Positions 52,143-61,529 are shown, counted from the stretch's first letter. The stretch is 64,000 bases of DNA from Bin94 sp965215535 (GCA_965215535.1 OZ244063.1:1364001-1428000), one strand, 5' to 3'. A program made the numbers and translations. The notes: generated by a model not told the origin, from the letters alone.

Positions 52143-54230
52143 ATGGCTCAGCCTACGTCCTTCAAGACCGAACAGATTCGCAACGTTGTCGTTCTCGGCC
52201 ATGGCGGATCGGGAAAGACCACGCTGATCGACGCGCTCTGCTTCGCGTCGGGCTCCTCGAAGCGGCGGGGCAGCGTCGGCGAGGGCACCGCGCTCACCAT
52301 GACGACCCCCGAGGAGAAATCCCACGGAATGTCGCTCGAGGTGACGGTGGCGCACGCCATTCACGACGACACCCGCATCAATCTGCTGGATACGCCCGGC
52401 TACATGGACTTCATTGGCGAGGCGACCGCCGCCGTGCGGGTGGCCGAGGCCGCGATCGTGACGGTGGGGGCCGCATCCGGGGTCGAGGTCGGAACCGAGC
52501 TGCTCTGGGAACTCTGCGACCGCCGCGCGCTGCCGCGCATGGCCTTCGTGTCGATGATGGACAAGGCCCACGCCGACTTTGCCGAAGCGGTGGACGATCT
52601 GCGCACGAAGCTGGCGCCGGGAGCCATTCCGGTGCAGGTGCCGATCGGGGCGGCGGGCACCTTTCGCGGGGTCGTCGATCTCTTCACGGGCACGGCCCGG
52701 ATCTACCGCAAGGGAAGCGCAACCGGCGAGTTCGACGAAGAGGCGGTGCCGGACGAGGTGGCCGGCGCGGTCGAGGAGTGGACCACCGAGCTCATGGAGA
52801 CGCTCGCCACCACCGACGAGGCGCTGCTCGATCGCTACCTGGAGGGCGAGGAGATTCCCACCGCCGAGCTCATGGCGGCGCTGGCCGGGGCGATGGCCGA
52901 GGGCGAGGTGGTACCGGTCTTTTGCGGGGCCGCCGAAGAATCCTTCGGGGTGCGCGCACTCCTGAATGGAATCGTCAACCTGGTTCCCCACCCGGGAAGC
53001 GCCGGCAGCGTGGCGGCCAGCTCGGCGAGCGGCGACGAGGTAACTCTGCGCCCCGCCCCCGACGAGGTGGCCACCGCGCTTGTCTTCAAAACCAGTACCG
53101 AACCGCATGTGGGCGAACTCTCGCTCTTTCGCGTCTATTCGGGAATGGTGGCCAATGGCACCGAGCTGCACAACTCCAGCCAGGGCGCAACCGAGCGCAT
53201 CAATCATCTGGCAATTCCCCTGGCGCGCGACCGGGTCGAGGTCGAGGCGCTCTACCCCGGAGACATCGGCGTTGTCGCCAAGCTCAAGTCCACCCGCACC
53301 AACGACACCCTGGCCGCGCCGGGCGCCGATGTCATCCTGACGGGGATCGATTTTCCCAGCCCCGACATCTCGGTCGCCGTTCATGGCGCCACCCGCGCCG
53401 ACGAAGACAAGCTGGGCGAGGCGCTGGGGCGTCTGCACGACGAAGATCCCACCTTTACCGCCGAATTCAACTCCGAGCTTCGGCAGACCATTGCGCGCGG
53501 AATGGGCGAGCTGCACTTCCTGGTCCAGTTCGAGCGGCTGAAGCGCAAGTACGGAGTGTCGGTCGATACCGAAACGCCGCGCATTGCCTACCGCGAAACC
53601 ATTACCGCAGAAGCCGAGGGACAGGGCCGCTTCAAGAAGCAGACGGGCGGACGGGGACAGTTCGGCGACTGCTGGGTGCGGCTGCGCCCCCGCGAGCGTG
53701 GCGAGGGCTACGAGTTCGTCAACTCGATCAAGGGCGGCGTGATTCCCACCAAGTATGTGCCCTCGGTGGACCGCGGCATTCAGGAGGCCGCCGCCACCGG
53801 CGTCATTGCCGGCTACCCGCTGGTGGACTTCGAGGCCGAGTGCTACGACGGCTCCTATCACCCCGTCGATTCATCGGACATCGCCTTCAAGGTTGCGGGC
53901 TCGTACGCCTTTCGCAATGTGGCCGAGAAGGCCAAACCCGTTCTCCTCGAACCGATCCTCGAGATCAAGGTCACCGCGCCCGACGAATATGTGGGCGACA
54001 TCATGGGTGACCTCAACGGCCGCTCGGCGCGCGTTCTCGGCATGGACCCGCTGGGCGGTAACACGGTGATCCGCGCGGTTGTGGCCCAGGCCGAGCTCTA
54101 CAAGTACGCCTCGGCGCTGCGCTCGATTACCCAGGGGCGCGGCCATCATCGCCGCAAGATGCTGGGCTACGATGTGGTGCCACCGATGAGGGTGGAGAAG
54201 ATTGTGGCGGAGGCAGGGGAGGGGGAGTGA
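52143..54230 (+). CDS. Elongation factor G-like GTPase (EF-G2 type)
   Basis: 695 residues; GGGAG precedes the ATG. Domain order is that of EF-G: GTPase, beta-barrel (VATALVFKTSTEPHVGELSLFRVYSG), then domains III-V (PRIAYRETITAEAEGQGRFKKQTGGRGQFGDCWVR, then RRKMLGYDVVPPM). The P-loop reads GHGGSGKTTLIDAL rather than GHVDHGKTT or GHIDAGKTT, and the G4 NKxD is replaced by MMDKAHAD. These features place it in the EF-G-like paralogue group rather than main FusA. Its exact role in translation or ribosome handling is not settled. Confidence 0.88.
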   Translation: MAQPTSFKTEQIRNVVVLGHGGSGKTTLIDALCFASGSSKRRGSVGEGTALTMTTPEEKSHGMSLEVTVAHAIHDDTRINLLDTPGYMDFIGEATAAVRVAEAAIVTVGAASGVEVGTELLWELCDRRALPRMAFVSMMDKAHADFAEAVDDLRTKLAPGAIPVQVPIGAAGTFRGVVDLFTGTARIYRKGSATGEFDEEAVPDEVAGAVEEWTTELMETLATTDEALLDRYLEGEEIPTAELMAALAGAMAEGEVVPVFCGAAEESFGVRALLNGIVNLVPHPGSAGSVAASSASGDEVTLRPAPDEVATALVFKTSTEPHVGELSLFRVYSGMVANGTELHNSSQGATERINHLAIPLARDRVEVEALYPGDIGVVAKLKSTRTNDTLAAPGADVILTGIDFPSPDISVAVHGATRADEDKLGEALGRLHDEDPTFTAEFNSELRQTIARGMGELHFLVQFERLKRKYGVSVDTETPRIAYRETITAEAEGQGRFKKQTGGRGQFGDCWVRLRPRERGEGYEFVNSIKGGVIPTKYVPSVDRGIQEAAATGVIAGYPLVDFEAECYDGSYHPVDSSDIAFKVAGSYAFRNVAEKAKPVLLEPILEIKVTAPDEYVGDIMGDLNGRSARVLGMDPLGGNTVIRAVVAQAELYKYASALRSITQGRGHHRRKMLGYDVVPPMRVEKIVAEAGEGE

Positions 54231-54290
54231 CCAGGTGACGAGAGGTCATCGCGACCGGCGAATCATGCGCGGGAAAGCTCTGGTCGCCGG

Positions 54291-55489
54291 ATGATTCGAA
54301 TCCCGGTGACGCTGGCTCTGTGTTGGATCGTCTGTGGCCAGACAATGGTCGTTCAGGCGCAGGCACAGACGGATCAGATCACCGAGACCGACTACGAGTT
54401 CGGCGATCTGCCCGAAGAAGGGGTCGCCTTTTCCTGACCTTCGCTTGCGATTGATCCTGTCCGCAACCGTGTCCTGGCTCTGGATGCAGCGAGCGCACAG
54501 GTCAGCGCCTGGACATTCTCCGGATCCCTGCTCTTGCCGTCGGACGGCGGGGAGAGGCCCCGGGAGAGTTCGGCAGCCCGGAAAATCTTCTTGTGGATTC
54601 GAGTGGAAATTTTTCGGTGCAGGAGATGAGCCGATCGCGGTACAGCTACTTTGACGTCAATGGCGATCTGATCAGCAGTGTTCAGGGACCCGGCGCTCAT
54701 GCAAGCCATGAGGGATTTGGCCTCCAGCTTCACCGTCCCGGACCCGATGGCTCCTACCTGGGCGTACCGCAAATCCCTTTGCAACTTGAAATTGGAAGAG
54801 ATGGCATTGAACCGGTGGATCGGCAACCCATCCTGCTGGTTGATCGCTCAAATTCCGACACGTGGAACGATCCCCGGCCCATATTCTGGCTGGACCGCAG
54901 CAACAGGACACACCTGATACAACTTCCGGGCGGGAGAGAGATGTATGGGGCTCAGCCCTTCGGGGACTCGGATCAGGTCGCTTTCGAACCGGGGCGGGCA
55001 GTGATTCTCCGCCAGAAAGGACCACCCGGCGAAGTCGAGTTGATCGAAATCGAGTCATTGGGCGATACGGTGTGGAACCGGCGTTTCCAGCTTGAACCCC
55101 GGCGGCTCACCCGCCAGATGACTGACCAGGCTGCTGCAGAGATGATGGCCATCTTCAGTCACCAAATGCCACAGACGCCAGAGACAAGGCTCCGCCAGGC
55201 GTACGACGAAGAGCTGTACCGGCCCGACTTTCTGCCGTCGGTCGAGGGGCCGCCCATTCTGACAGCCTCGGGCGAGGTGTGGCTCAGAACGACCGATTTG
55301 TCCGATACCCTCAGAGTGCACCTTGTGGTGGCAAGAGACGATACGGAGGCGGAGCCACGCCGTGTCCTGCTCCCCCGCGGCCTCTGGGTCCATGACGCGA
55401 CCGAAACTCATGTCTGGGGGGTATTGCAGGGTGTTGCGGGGGTGCCGCGTATCGTTGGGCGGCGACGGGTTGCCTTCGGAGGACTGTGA
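54291..55489 (+). pseudogene. Secreted beta-propeller protein, nonsense and frameshift
   Basis: MIRIPVTLALCWIVCGQTMV is a signal peptide at 54291. The frame reads to EEGVAFS, hits TGA at 54435-54437, and continues in phase with PSLAIDPVRNRVLALDAASAQVSAWTFSG. Near 54540 it slips into the frame that gives AVGRRGEAPGEFGSPENLLVDSSGN and the long tail to 55489 (NDPRPIFWLDRSNRTHLIQLPGG, VWLRTTDLSDTLRVHLVVARDD). The GRRGEAPGEFG strand is a beta-propeller signature. This is a rare broken gene within the core segment. Confidence 0.72.
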
Positions 55490-55577
55490 ACGAATCACAT
55501 GATCGCAACTCGTGATCAACCCCGCTCCGGCTTCGCCCCCACGGCGCACAACCGGAGCATGAACGACCGCGCCCCCC

Positions 55578-56993
55578 TCACCTCGTATAAATCAACAGCA
55601 CCCCATTGACGCCCCGGTCGCCGTACAGCAGTCCCGCGTCCATGGGCGAGATGAACTGGATGCGGCGCACATCCTGCGGGTTGAGTTCCATGAGGAAGAA
55701 GCTGGGCTCGGGGACCGGGCCGTCGTTGATGCGCACCTCGACCATGTTGCACACATTGGGCTCTAAGCCGCGACCGCGCTGCATTTCGATGCATACGCCC
55801 CACTGGGGGTCGCCGAAGGCGTTGGGGATCATGGTTTCGCGGATGTCGACGCCGGGAACGCGGGCTTCGCGGGCCAGCGCCGGAAATGTTGTGGTGCGGT
55901 GGACAACCGAATCGAGCTGGGCTTCGGTGAGGCCCCGAAAGCGGGTGCCCACGGTCGAGAAGAGGTAGGGGGTGCGCCGACCGGTTACAACCAGCGGATC
56001 GAGCACAATGGCTTCGGTCGCGAGCTCGATCTCGATTCCCAGCGCCTCGTTGCTGAAGGCGGTCAGCGAATCGGTGCGGTTGGCATAGCCAAGCATGCGG
56101 GTCTCGATGATCTGGCGCCCGGGCGGCACCTCAACGAAGCCGAAGCGCCCCAGGCTGTCGGCGATCTCGAAGTGGCCCGAGCCGAGCAGGGCGACCTGTG
56201 CGCCGGGAATGGGACTGCCAGTGGCGTAATCGACAACCGAGCCGCTAATCGTGACCGGAGAGGAGATCCGAATCTCGACATCGGCGATCTGCGTTCCCGT
56301 GCGGACAAGCTGCACCGGAACCGGATCCTCGTTCCCGAAGGCGATCATGAGCGCCACCGCCCGCGACGAATCCAGGTGGCAGAGCCGGTATTCGCCATTG
56401 TTGCCGGTGCGCGCATCGCCCAGCACCGCCCGCCGCTGCAGAAGTCCGCTCGGCTCGCCGAAGGCAACCACCCGGGCCCTGGGCAGGGGAACCCCCGTCA
56501 CCGCATCGGTCACCACCCCCCCCACCGAGAGATCGCCGTCGCCCGCCTCGGCCGAGCACCACCCCGCGAGCAGCGTCCCGCGCGAGGGCACCGTCAGATA
56601 GGCCTCGCCCACTTCGCCGTCGCGCACCACAAGCTGGCGCGGCGTCCCGCTCACCCCAAGAGCTCTGAGGCGGTCGTGGTAGAAGGTCAGCGTTTGCACC
56701 CCGGCCGGAACCTCGTCTAGCCGGAACTGGCCCTCGGCGTCGGTGTCGGCCACGGCGCTGGTTCCCATCACCGCCACCCGCGCTCCCTCCAGCGGCATGC
56801 TGGTCGTGCTGTCAAAGACCAATCCGACGATGGTTCCATTCCCATCTTCCTGCGCACCCGCATCCGCCGCGCCCATGCCCACAGCGCCCGCAACCATGCA
56901 CAACGCCGCCCCCAAAAGATGCGCCCGCCCCCACCGGAGGGGGGCAATCCGCAGAGGGAAGCGCCGAAGCTGCACGGTCATCTGAGCTTGCAT
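55578..56993 (-). CDS. Carboxypeptidase-like regulatory domain and TonB-plug protein
   Basis: 471 residues from the ATG at 56993 (an ATG at 56981 is possible). After a signal peptide (cleavage near ADAGAQ) there are three carboxypeptidase-regulatory-like beta sandwiches: TIVGLVFDSTTSMPLEGARVAVMG, LSVGGVVTDAVTGVPLPRARVVAFG and ISGSVVDYATGSPIPGAQVALLG. A TonB-dependent receptor plug follows (TEAIVLDPLVVTGRRTPY, ending GLLYGDRGVNGVLLIYT). No outer-membrane barrel follows, so this is a receptor-like periplasmic or surface protein rather than a transporter. Confidence 0.82.
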   Translation of the reverse strand: MQAQMTVQLRRFPLRIAPLRWGRAHLLGAALCMVAGAVGMGAADAGAQEDGNGTIVGLVFDSTTSMPLEGARVAVMGTSAVADTDAEGQFRLDEVPAGVQTLTFYHDRLRALGVSGTPRQLVVRDGEVGEAYLTVPSRGTLLAGWCSAEAGDGDLSVGGVVTDAVTGVPLPRARVVAFGEPSGLLQRRAVLGDARTGNNGEYRLCHLDSSRAVALMIAFGNEDPVPVQLVRTGTQIADVEIRISSPVTISGSVVDYATGSPIPGAQVALLGSGHFEIADSLGRFGFVEVPPGRQIIETRMLGYANRTDSLTAFSNEALGIEIELATEAIVLDPLVVTGRRTPYLFSTVGTRFRGLTEAQLDSVVHRTTTFPALAREARVPGVDIRETMIPNAFGDPQWGVCIEMQRGRGLEPNVCNMVEVRINDGPVPEPSFFLMELNPQDVRRIQFISPMDAGLLYGDRGVNGVLLIYTR

Positions 56994-57568
56994 CGGTGTG
57001 TCAGGGCGAGTGTGCCTGGGGACGAATGGGTTTTTGGGGGAGTGGGTTTTGGGGAATGGTCGGAGGGTGTCGGGGGGGGTAACGGAACCGAACCCGCCGC
57101 CCCGGCGCATGGAGCCGAGCCCGGCAATCCTGCTGGCACGATTCGGAGTGCCGCCCGGCCTGTGTCCGCGATGCCGAGCGTATGTCCATGGGGCCACCAG
57201 AGGGACGACCCCATTCCAATATACCATATTCCGCACAAAGTCGGGAGGTTCGCAAACGTTTCAGGGGAACCTGAGGGAATTCGGTCTCGCGCAGGAGGAT
57301 TGCCGACCGCGCGCCTGACGCAATTCCCGAACCCCGGCCGCTCGCCGCTCACACTTCGACTCTGCACCGGCCCCACGGGCTCCCTATATTCAGGGAGACC
57401 CGCATTCTGGAATGCCGGAACCAGGGAACGCCATCCGCCGCGAAAGCGCACTCCGCAAAGGACATCTCCGCGGGCCAGCGCCGGGCCGCCCCCTTCCCTC
57501 AACCGATTGAGCCGAGCCCATCCGCAGGCCGGCAGTCCCCAAACCTCGAAGCCATGGAGGACCGGGCT
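56994..57568. other. Divergent intergenic region
   Basis: About 570 bases between the TonB-plug gene (minus) and yebC (plus). It contains G-rich and C-rich runs but no supported gene or RNA. Promoters for both directions are expected here. Confidence 0.45.
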
Positions 57569-58315
57569 GTGGCAGGACACAGCAAGTGGTCGCAAATCAA
57601 GCGCAAGAAGGCGGTCAACGACCAGAAGCGCGGCCAGATCTTTACCCGCATCATTCGCGAAATGACTGTCGCCGCCCGCGAGGGTGGGGGCGATCCCGGC
57701 TTCAATCCCCGCCTGCGGCTGGCCGTCGATGCCGCCAAGGCCGCCAACATGCCCCAGGAGAATATCGAGCGGGCGATCAAGCGCGGCACCGGCGAGCTCG
57801 CGGGCGTCACCTACGAAGAGGTCGTCTACGAGGGATACGGCCCGGGCGGCGTGGCACTCTATATCGAAACGCTCACCGACAACCAGAAGCGCACGGTGGC
57901 CGAGGTGCGCCACCTTCTGGACAGGAATGGCGGCAATCTGGGCACCGCCGGTTCGGTGGCGTGGCAGTTCGACCGCAAGGGGATTCTCTGCGTGATCGGT
58001 GCGGATCTCGACGAAGACGGCATCTTCGAGGCGGCGGTCGAGGCGGGGGCCGAAGATGTCCGGAGCGCGGATGGCGAATGCATCATCACAACCGAGCCCG
58101 GATCGCTGCACGAGGTGAAGGACGCGCTCGGAGATGCCGGCATTGCGGTGTCGTCGGCGCAGTTCGCCATGGTGGCCCGCAATGAAATCGGCATAGGGGG
58201 ACGCGAAGGCGAGCGACTTCTCAGACTTCTCGAGGCGCTGGACGACCACGACGATGTCCAGCAGGTCCACTCCAACGCCGATCTCGACGATGCACTCCTG
58301 GCAGCGCAGTCCTAG
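57569..58315 (+). CDS. yebC: YebC/PmpR-family protein
   Basis: 248 residues from a GTG at 57569 that gives the usual start MAGHSKWSQIKRKKAVNDQKRG, with GGAGG eight bases before it; an ATG at 57554 is less likely. Blocks NPRLRLAVDAAKAANMPQENIERAIKRGTGE and YEGYGPGGVALYIETLTDNQKRTVAEVRHLL are family signatures, followed by GSVAWQFDRKG. Recent work links the family to relief of ribosome stalling; it was earlier described as a transcription regulator. It lies directly before ruvC, a common bacterial arrangement. Confidence 0.92.
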   Translation: MAGHSKWSQIKRKKAVNDQKRGQIFTRIIREMTVAAREGGGDPGFNPRLRLAVDAAKAANMPQENIERAIKRGTGELAGVTYEEVVYEGYGPGGVALYIETLTDNQKRTVAEVRHLLDRNGGNLGTAGSVAWQFDRKGILCVIGADLDEDGIFEAAVEAGAEDVRSADGECIITTEPGSLHEVKDALGDAGIAVSSAQFAMVARNEIGIGGREGERLLRLLEALDDHDDVQQVHSNADLDDALLAAQS

Positions 58316-58316
58316 C

Positions 58317-58817
58317 GTGAACGGTCAGGTGGAGGATTCGGGGCGCACCATCCTGCTCGGCATCGATCCCGGCACCGCCATCACCGGCTTCGGCGCGGTT
58401 GCGGTCGATGCGCGCCGCTCGGCGACGCTCCTGCAGTGCGGCGTCATTCGCACCTCGCCGGGAACGCCGCTCCCCCGCCGCCTCCTGGAAATTCACGAGG
58501 GCGTGGACGAGCTGCTCGAGGAGTTCGCGCCCGCAGTCCTGGTCGTCGAACAGGCCTTTCAGGGGAAAAATGCCCGCAGTGCGCTGACTCTGGGCCAGGC
58601 CCGGGGCTCCATCATCGTGGCCGGGGCGCGCCGCGGAATCGAGGTGGCCGAATACGCCCCCCGCGAGATCAAGAAGGCCGTCACCGGACATGGGAGCGCC
58701 ACCAAGGAACAGGTCGCCTATATGGTGCGTCGTCATCTGCGGCTCCGCACCGATCCGGCCCCCACCGACGCCGCCGACGGCGTCGCCGCCGCGCTCTGCC
58801 ACGCGCTATCCGGCTAA
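58317..58817 (+). CDS. ruvC: Holliday-junction resolvase RuvC
   Basis: 166 residues from a GTG one base after the yebC stop. Catalytic acidic residues lie in LGIDPGTAITGFGAV (Asp), VVEQAFQGKNARSALTLGQARG (Glu) and PTDAADGVAAALCHAL (Asp pair). The enzyme cuts four-way junctions symmetrically. Length and motif order are standard. Confidence 0.93.
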   Translation: MNGQVEDSGRTILLGIDPGTAITGFGAVAVDARRSATLLQCGVIRTSPGTPLPRRLLEIHEGVDELLEEFAPAVLVVEQAFQGKNARSALTLGQARGSIIVAGARRGIEVAEYAPREIKKAVTGHGSATKEQVAYMVRRHLRLRTDPAPTDAADGVAAALCHALSG

Positions 58818-58933
58818 CGGCGGCCCATGGATACGCATCGAACGGCATTCGAGCGGCGCTGCATCGGCGCCCGCCCGCCGCGCTCTGCACTGCGCCCTCT
58901 CCCCGCTCTCCTCACGGCCCCCCCCGTCTCCCC

Positions 58934-59524
58934 ATGATCAGTCGCATTCGCGGCACCGTCCTCGCGCGCGATCTCGACCGGGTCGAGGTCCTCACCGCCG
59001 GCGGCGTGGTCTACGATGTGCAGGTTCCGCTCAGCGTCTTTCAGCGCCTCCCCGCCGAAGGCTCCACCATCGAGGTCCTCACCGCCTGGCTCGTCCTCAA
59101 TGACATTCCGCAGCTCTACGGCTTCCTCGACGAGGTGGAGCGCACCCTCTTCCACCGCCTCATGACCGTGCAGAAGGTGGGGCCGCGTCTGGCCATTGCC
59201 ATGCTCGGACGCTACGATGCGCGGCGCCTGGCGCGGGCGCTGGCCGAGGAAGACGTCGCGGCGCTGGTTCAGATTCCGGGACTGGGACAGAAGACGGCCT
59301 CGCGGCTCGTGCTGGAGCTCTCCGACAAGGTGGGAGATCTGGCGCTGGCCGCCCACTCCGACGACCCGACCGACCGCCTTGCCGCCGATGCAGTGGCTGG
59401 GCTCGTCGCCCTGGGCTACGCCTTCGCCGACGCCGATGCAGCCGTGCGCGCCGTCATGAACGACGACACCTTCGACAACACCGAGGCCGTGATCAGAAAG
59501 GCGCTGGCCCGGCAGGTCAGGTGA
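58934..59524 (+). CDS. ruvA: Holliday-junction branch-migration protein RuvA
   Basis: 196 residues from the ATG at 58934. MISRIRGTVLARDLDRVEVLTAGGVVYDVQVP is the OB-fold domain. Two helix-hairpin-helix motifs follow (TVQKVGPRLAIAMLG, IPGLGQKTASRLVLELSDK), then the C-terminal RuvB-contact domain (DAVAGLVALGYAFADADAAVRAV). RuvA tetramers clamp junctions for RuvB. ruvB usually follows ruvA, but here accessory DNA begins instead. Confidence 0.93.
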   Translation: MISRIRGTVLARDLDRVEVLTAGGVVYDVQVPLSVFQRLPAEGSTIEVLTAWLVLNDIPQLYGFLDEVERTLFHRLMTVQKVGPRLAIAMLGRYDARRLARALAEEDVAALVQIPGLGQKTASRLVLELSDKVGDLALAAHSDDPTDRLAADAVAGLVALGYAFADADAAVRAVMNDDTFDNTEAVIRKALARQVR

Positions 59525-59536
59525 GGTCTGAATCCT

Positions 59537-59576
59537 GGCAGAAAATCACGTAAGTCTAACTGGGATTGCACGATCT
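59537..59576. repeat. 40-bp dispersed repeat copy (partner at 14786-14825)
   Basis: 35 of 40 bases match the reverse complement of 14786-14825, including an uninterrupted 19-base block AACTGGGATTGCACGATCT. It lies just after ruvA, at the start of the second accessory stretch. Confidence 0.75.
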
Positions 59577-59718
59577 GTCACTCTTGCCACGAGGTTCGCG
59601 TCTGGTCGAATCGTACCGGAAATATGGGAAAGTCGGTGTCAATTGACGGGACAATCGAGGGAGGGCCACCCAAACAATTTAGCTTCCTGCGCGGCGCGGC
59701 TACCGCATCATCAGACGC

Positions 59719-59911
59719 TCATTTGATCTTTGGCTGGATCTTGTGGGAGGCAACCAAGGCCTCCTCAAGCTCGTTCTTGAACCGCTCGTAAGAGTACGAC
59801 GAGTCCTCGTTCCTCCTTGATCGCCTGGATCGCGCTCTCGCTCGTTTGCTGCTCGGCCGGGGGTGGTGCCATGGCCCACTCCTTGAAGGCATCCTCCCAG
59901 GTGGCACTCAC
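59719..59911 (-). pseudogene. Remnant of a SMODS-type nucleotidyltransferase (CD-NTase)
   Basis: From a GTG at 59911 the frame reads SATWEDAFKEWAMAPPPAEQQ and TSESAIQAIKEE. In another frame YSYERFKNELEEALVASHKIQ follows and the stop is at 59719. In SMODS CD-NTases these two pieces correspond to the N-terminal 'F..WA.PP...EQ......A..AI' helix and the later 'Y.Y..FKN.VE.ALV..' helix; the catalytic GSY and DxD strands between them are deleted. The assignment rests on these short matches only. Confidence 0.45.
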
Positions 59912-59923
59912 GTCCGGTTGCTC

Positions 59924-60133
59924 CTATCCGAGGTTGTTGCGAGGGTTGCCGTCTGGATTCGCAGCAGGGGTCTTCACCCCATTGACGACGCGCACATGGT
60001 GGTTTGGGTAGTCTCCGCGCTTGATCGCGCGAACGAACTCCGCTCTCGTCATATCTTCGCCCGTGAAGTTGTCGTGGAAGCGCAGGTTCTGACCGCTGTT
60101 GGACTCTTTGGTGACCTTGACTCGCTTTGGCAT
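59924..60133 (-). CDS. Small conserved hypothetical protein
   Basis: 69 residues; GAGGAG lies just before the ATG at 60133. The chain is MPKRVKVTKES, NLRFHDNFTGEDMTRAEFVRA, DYPNHHVRVVNGVKTPAANPD and an NNLG end. The MTRAEFV...GDYPNYHVR...NGVKTP pattern is one I recall from small unannotated proteins in defence regions. It ends 12 bases before the CD-NTase remnant and was probably its operon partner. Function unknown. Confidence 0.6.
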   Translation of the reverse strand: MPKRVKVTKESNSGQNLRFHDNFTGEDMTRAEFVRAIKRGDYPNHHVRVVNGVKTPAANPDGNPRNNLG

Positions 60134-60776
60134 GAGGCTCCTCAGGTGGAATGATCCGAAATGCTCCGAGACCGAAGATAACGCGAAAACCAGAAGCAGG
60201 GGAAGGTCATGAATCCGGGATCGGCCCAGAAAGGCCATCGGGTATCGCACCGGCGAATGTGACGTAATGGGACACGAGCGCGAAGGCATCAAGGTACTGC
60301 GTGAGAATCCAGACATGGTGGCCGCTGTGGCCAATTCACTCGACTTCGCGTAGAAACACAGGTCGGTCGCGTGATCCGCGTGGGCGCCGGAGGATCGGGT
60401 CCACCGGTGAGCAGATCGCAGCGGGCTTCAACGAATTCGAGAAAGACCGCATGGCGGCGGTCCTGCACTGCGAACGCACCGCGGCGTCTGCGTACACATT
60501 CTGGTCGCGCAGTGCGACCTCCAGAACATTATGGGGGACCTGGCGTCGCGAGACCGCGCGCCCACGGCTGGTGATAACCCGCCGTGCGGGCCTGACCGCG
60601 ATACCGGTCCGAGCCGGTACGAATCTTGGCTGCGGAATGGGAGATCAAGCCATCGCACCCCACAAGCCTCGGCAGTGATAAGCTCAAGTCAGATATTGCT
60701 AATATTCGTCAAATTCGCTACTTTTTGTTCCAAGGAATCAGAATCTAACCGCATCCAGCAACGGAGATGCCTCGGA
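60134..60776. other. Degenerate or non-coding stretch
   Basis: About 640 bases with only short overlapping ORFs and no recognised motif. The right end is AT-rich (60680-60730) and probably holds the promoter of the HEPN-like gene. Confidence 0.45.
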
Positions 60777-61529
60777 ATGCAGCCGGAACAAGCGCAGAAG
60801 CTACTATCGAGGAATCTCCGAGAGATCGTTGATTCCAACGGGGCAGCCCGCAAGGATGAATTCCGAGGGCTTCGCCAAGTAGATGCAAAGACCCGCGAAG
60901 TTCGAATGATCGTAGGCTCACTGAGCGGGTTTGGCGAGAGTCTCGTGCGCGAAATGGACGAGGATCCTGACTTCAGCGCGAACAGCCGTCGCGTACGGCT
61001 GGAGGCACTGGCGGGGCATTGTCGCTCCGCCATACGCTTGCTCAAGGAGGGAGTGATTCGGCCCGAGAGCAAGAAACTGCAAATCGTACGCGCGCCTCCG
61101 GACCTAGCCAAGCTCACGACCGTCACGCCTGAACTACTGGCCGTTGTTGAGGACAGATGGCTTGAAGCTCAGAAGTGTCAACACGCCAAGGCATATCTGG
61201 CTGCCGTAGTCATGATGGGGAGTATTCTGGAAGCCCTTCTGCTGGCGCGGGCGATGATGTCGCCGGAGGAGGCTTACCGCTCGCCGGCGGCAACCCAAGC
61301 TCAATTGCAGAAGTGGAACTTGGACAGGCTCATCAACGTGTCTGCCGAGCGCGGATGGATCAAGGCTGATCGCAAGGGCTTTGGGCATGCACTACGCGAT
61401 TCTCGGAACGTGGTCCACCCGTGGCACCATGTCGCAAGCAAGGCCAACTTCGACAGATCGACCTGCACACTGTGTTGGCAAACCCTTCGTGCGTCGGTTG
61501 AAGACTTGATCGCTTCGGTGCCACACTAG
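60777..61529 (+). CDS. HEPN-like (abortive-infection C-terminal type) protein
   Basis: 250 residues from the ATG at 60777. The N-terminal ~120 residues are charged and helical. The C-terminal half has YLAAVVMMGSILEALLLARAM, LDRLINVSAERGWIKADRKGFGHALRDSRNVVHPWHH and TCTLCWQTLRASVEDLI. The ALRDSRNVVHPW segment with its RN and His is the usual catalytic or structural motif of HEPN and Abi-C proteins, many of which are RNases. Neighbouring defence remnants and a type I methylase support a defence role. No toxin-antitoxin partner is visible. Confidence 0.6.
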   Translation: MQPEQAQKLLSRNLREIVDSNGAARKDEFRGLRQVDAKTREVRMIVGSLSGFGESLVREMDEDPDFSANSRRVRLEALAGHCRSAIRLLKEGVIRPESKKLQIVRAPPDLAKLTTVTPELLAVVEDRWLEAQKCQHAKAYLAAVVMMGSILEALLLARAMMSPEEAYRSPAATQAQLQKWNLDRLINVSAERGWIKADRKGFGHALRDSRNVVHPWHHVASKANFDRSTCTLCWQTLRASVEDLIASVPH

